From Actinomycetes bacterium (GTDB lineage: Bacteria; Actinomycetota; Acidimicrobiia; Acidimicrobiales; CADCSY01): a stretch of DNA of 5,970 nt. Positions 4,797 through 5,970 of the stretch are shown here, one piece after another; position 1 is the stretch's first letter; each line of letters begins with the position of its first letter. A model generated the notes under the pieces. It was not told the origin of the DNA, ran no database searches, and saw only the letters and a list, made by a program, of their open reading frames with translations. The stretch spans positions 1-5,970 of the forward strand of contig JAODBP010000325.1 of NCBI GenBank assembly GCA_025464025.1. Reading direction: 5' to 3'. A program made the position numbers and the translations under genes.

Positions 4797-5771
4797 ATGG
4801 ACTTCGCCGACCTCATCGGGCGCAGCGCGCCGTTCAACTCCGCCCGTGACGAGGTCAACCTGCCGATGATCCGTCGGTGGTGCGACGTCATGGGCGAGCA
4901 CAACCCCGTCTACACCGACGCGGCCTGGGCCGAGAAGAGCACGTTCGGCGGGATCGTCGCCCCCCTGGCCATGCTCGACGTCTGGGACAAGCCCGGCATC
5001 ACCTTCCAGCGCGACGAGTCGAACCCCCAGGGCGCGGCCCTCTCGGTGCTCGACGCCGCCGGCTTCACCTCGACGGTCGCCGTGAACTCCGACCTCGAGC
5101 AGGACCGACCGCTCCGGCTCGGTGACTGGGTCCACTCGACGCTCACGCTCGAGGACGTCAGCCCGGAGAAGCAGACCGGGCTCGGCACCGGGCACTTCGT
5201 GACCAGCCGCATCCGCTACTACGTCGACGACGAGGTCGTGGGCTCGGTGCTCTTCCGGGTCCTCAAGTTCAAGCCCGGCACCGGCAAGGCCCCGTCGGGC
5301 GACGCCCCGGTGGCCGCGCCCGTGGCGCCGACCGGCCCCACCTCGATGCCGCGACGCGAGGACACCCGCCGGGCCGGCGAGGTCGCCGCCGAGGAGGCGC
5401 TCCCCGACCTGGCCATCCCCCTCACTGCGACGCTCATCATCGGCGGCGCCCTGATGACGCTCGACTACTTCGACGGCCACCACGACCGCGACATGGCCGT
5501 GCAGCGCGGGTCGAAGGACATCTTCATGAACATCCACACCGCCCTCGGCCTGGTGCAGCGCTACCTCGGCGACTGGGCCGGCCCCGAGGCCCGGTGGCGC
5601 AACATCAAGGCCCGCCTCGGTGCTTCGAACTACCCGGGCGACACCATGGTCCTCTCCGGCAACGTCGTCGCCGTGGACCAGGCCACCGGCACCACGACGC
5701 TCGCCTACCGGGGCATGAACGCCCTCGGCGCCCACGTGACCGGCACCGCCGAGCTCGTCCTCCCCGTCTGA
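4797..5771 (+). CDS. Fused two-domain MaoC-like enoyl-CoA hydratase (ChsH2-N/ChsH1-like)
   Basis: A 324-residue protein with two hot-dog domains. Residues 1-160 resemble the FAS1-like dehydratase/MaoC N-terminal family (MIRRWCDVMGEHNPVYTD and FGGIVAPLAML) but lack the usual catalytic aspartate-histidine pair. A proline/alanine-rich linker spans about 161-200. Residues 201-324 closely resemble ChsH1 of the mycobacterial steroid-degrading hydratase, with DYFDGHHDRDMAVQRGSKD (223-241), DIFMNIHTALGLVQRYLGDW (241-260) and LGASNYPGDT (274-283). D223 and H228 form the D-x4-H dyad that corresponds to D29 and H34 of ChsH1. It would hydrate a 2-enoyl-CoA, with the N-terminal half forming part of the binding site. 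ChsH1 and ChsH2 are normally separate subunits, and ChsH2 carries a DUF35 domain that is absent here. ATG at 4797 matches the family start; the in-frame GTG-like codons and the ATG region upstream encode only repeat-like residues. Substrate (bulky steroid side chain or fatty acyl) is inferred. Confidence 0.9.
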   Translation: MDFADLIGRSAPFNSARDEVNLPMIRRWCDVMGEHNPVYTDAAWAEKSTFGGIVAPLAMLDVWDKPGITFQRDESNPQGAALSVLDAAGFTSTVAVNSDLEQDRPLRLGDWVHSTLTLEDVSPEKQTGLGTGHFVTSRIRYYVDDEVVGSVLFRVLKFKPGTGKAPSGDAPVAAPVAPTGPTSMPRREDTRRAGEVAAEEALPDLAIPLTATLIIGGALMTLDYFDGHHDRDMAVQRGSKDIFMNIHTALGLVQRYLGDWAGPEARWRNIKARLGASNYPGDTMVLSGNVVAVDQATGTTTLAYRGMNALGAHVTGTAELVLPV

Positions 5772-5774
5772 TTC

Positions 5775-5827
5775 CGTTCTCGGTCCCCAAGCGGACCGCG
5801 TTCGGCACCGTTTGGGGACCGAGAACG
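5775..5827. terminator. Perfect 16-bp inverted repeat, likely bidirectional terminator
   Basis: CGTTCTCGGTCCCCAA at 5775-5790 is the exact reverse complement of 5812-5827, with a 21-base loop. It starts three bases after the hydratase stop and ends ten bases before the stop of the convergent gene, filling the gap between them. Neither side has a U-tract, so it would be a U-less hairpin of the kind common in high-GC actinobacteria, working for both strands. Confidence 0.72.
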
Positions 5828-5837
5828 AGAACCCGGT

Positions 5838-5970
5838 CTAGGCCGCCGGCCAGCCGCCGTACGGCACGGTGAGGATCTCGTAGAAGTGGCCCTCGGGGCC
5901 GACCCAGTAGACGCCGCGCCCGCCGTCGTTGTGGTTGATCTCGCCCTCCCGCGCCAGCGACGGGCCGGGG
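5838..5970 (-). CDS. VOC/glyoxalase-fold family protein (C-terminal part)
   Basis: The minus strand reads 43 residues to a TAG stop at 5838-5840; the gene continues past the right edge. The visible end, NHNDGGRGVYWVGPEGHFYE followed by ILTVPYGGW, matches the C-terminal half-domain of vicinal oxygen chelate proteins: a GVYF-like strand, a (D/E)GH turn, and an (F/L)xE(I/L) strand whose glutamate is a usual metal ligand. This superfamily includes glyoxalase I, ring-cleaving dioxygenases and fosfomycin-resistance proteins. The visible part fits a small single-domain or two-repeat VOC protein, and no specific activity can be assigned. It is convergent with the hydratase gene across the inverted repeat. 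Confidence 0.8.
   Translation of the reverse strand, partial: PGPSLAREGEINHNDGGRGVYWVGPEGHFYEILTVPYGGWPAA

Noticed and set aside
4325..4903. N-terminal extension of the acyl-CoA synthetase to 4903
   Set aside because: The extra residues are antisense to the receiver gene and the intergenic segment, with no family similarity. The family N-terminus starts at the GTG at 4324.
4779..5735. 318-codon minus-strand frame opposite the hydratase
   Set aside because: It is antisense to a well-conserved two-domain protein and shows only Gly/Val/Glu/His-rich shadow composition.
1..5970. tRNA, rRNA, CRISPR array, insertion sequence or toxin-antitoxin module
   Set aside because: No cloverleaf, regularly spaced repeats, transposase motifs or small paired genes were found. 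The window is filled by ordinary chromosomal genes.

Overview
This is a very GC-rich bacterial window with short intergenic gaps and strong G/C preference at third codon positions. Several start codons follow a TANNNT hexamer by only 6 to 9 bases, as expected for leaderless transcripts. Together with Rex next to a tetrapyrrole gene, a gram-positive type LexA box at dinB and ChsH-like hydratase domains, this suggests a high-GC actinobacterium. A lineage such as Acidimicrobiia is possible, but that is an inference and no marker gene is present.

Layout: (1) 1-901, minus strand: the NADH-sensing repressor Rex, followed by the start of a siroheme-synthase type precorrin-2 dehydrogenase that runs off the left edge. 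(2) 902-960: a divergent promoter region. (3) 961-1722, plus strand: an unrecognised protein with seven predicted membrane segments, whose 3' end overlaps the next gene antisense by 69 bp. (4) 1654-2850, minus strand: DNA polymerase IV, with a perfect LexA/SOS operator at its start. (5) 2876-4324, minus strand: an acyl-CoA synthetase. (6) 4325-4348: a compact divergent promoter with two overlapping -10 hexamers. (7) 4349-4729, plus strand: a stand-alone receiver-domain response regulator. (8) 4797-5771, plus strand: a two-domain MaoC/hot-dog hydratase joining a ChsH2-N-like half to a ChsH1-like half. (9) 5775-5827: a large perfect inverted repeat between convergent genes. (10) 5838-5970, minus strand: the C-terminal end of a VOC/glyoxalase-fold protein.

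Functionally this is mostly housekeeping and catabolic chromosome, with no sign of a mobile element, CRISPR array or defence island. The acyl-CoA synthetase and the ChsH-like hydratase could act in one acyl-CoA degradation route (fatty acid or steroid side chain): activation to the CoA thioester, then hydration of the enoyl-CoA. The Rex locus links redox sensing to tetrapyrrole synthesis, and dinB appears to be an SOS gene. I do not see a clear new system. The most informative points are regulatory (the SOS box, the overlapping leaderless promoters and a Rex-like half-site) and architectural (the fused hydratase). No gene-free stretch exceeds 70 bases.
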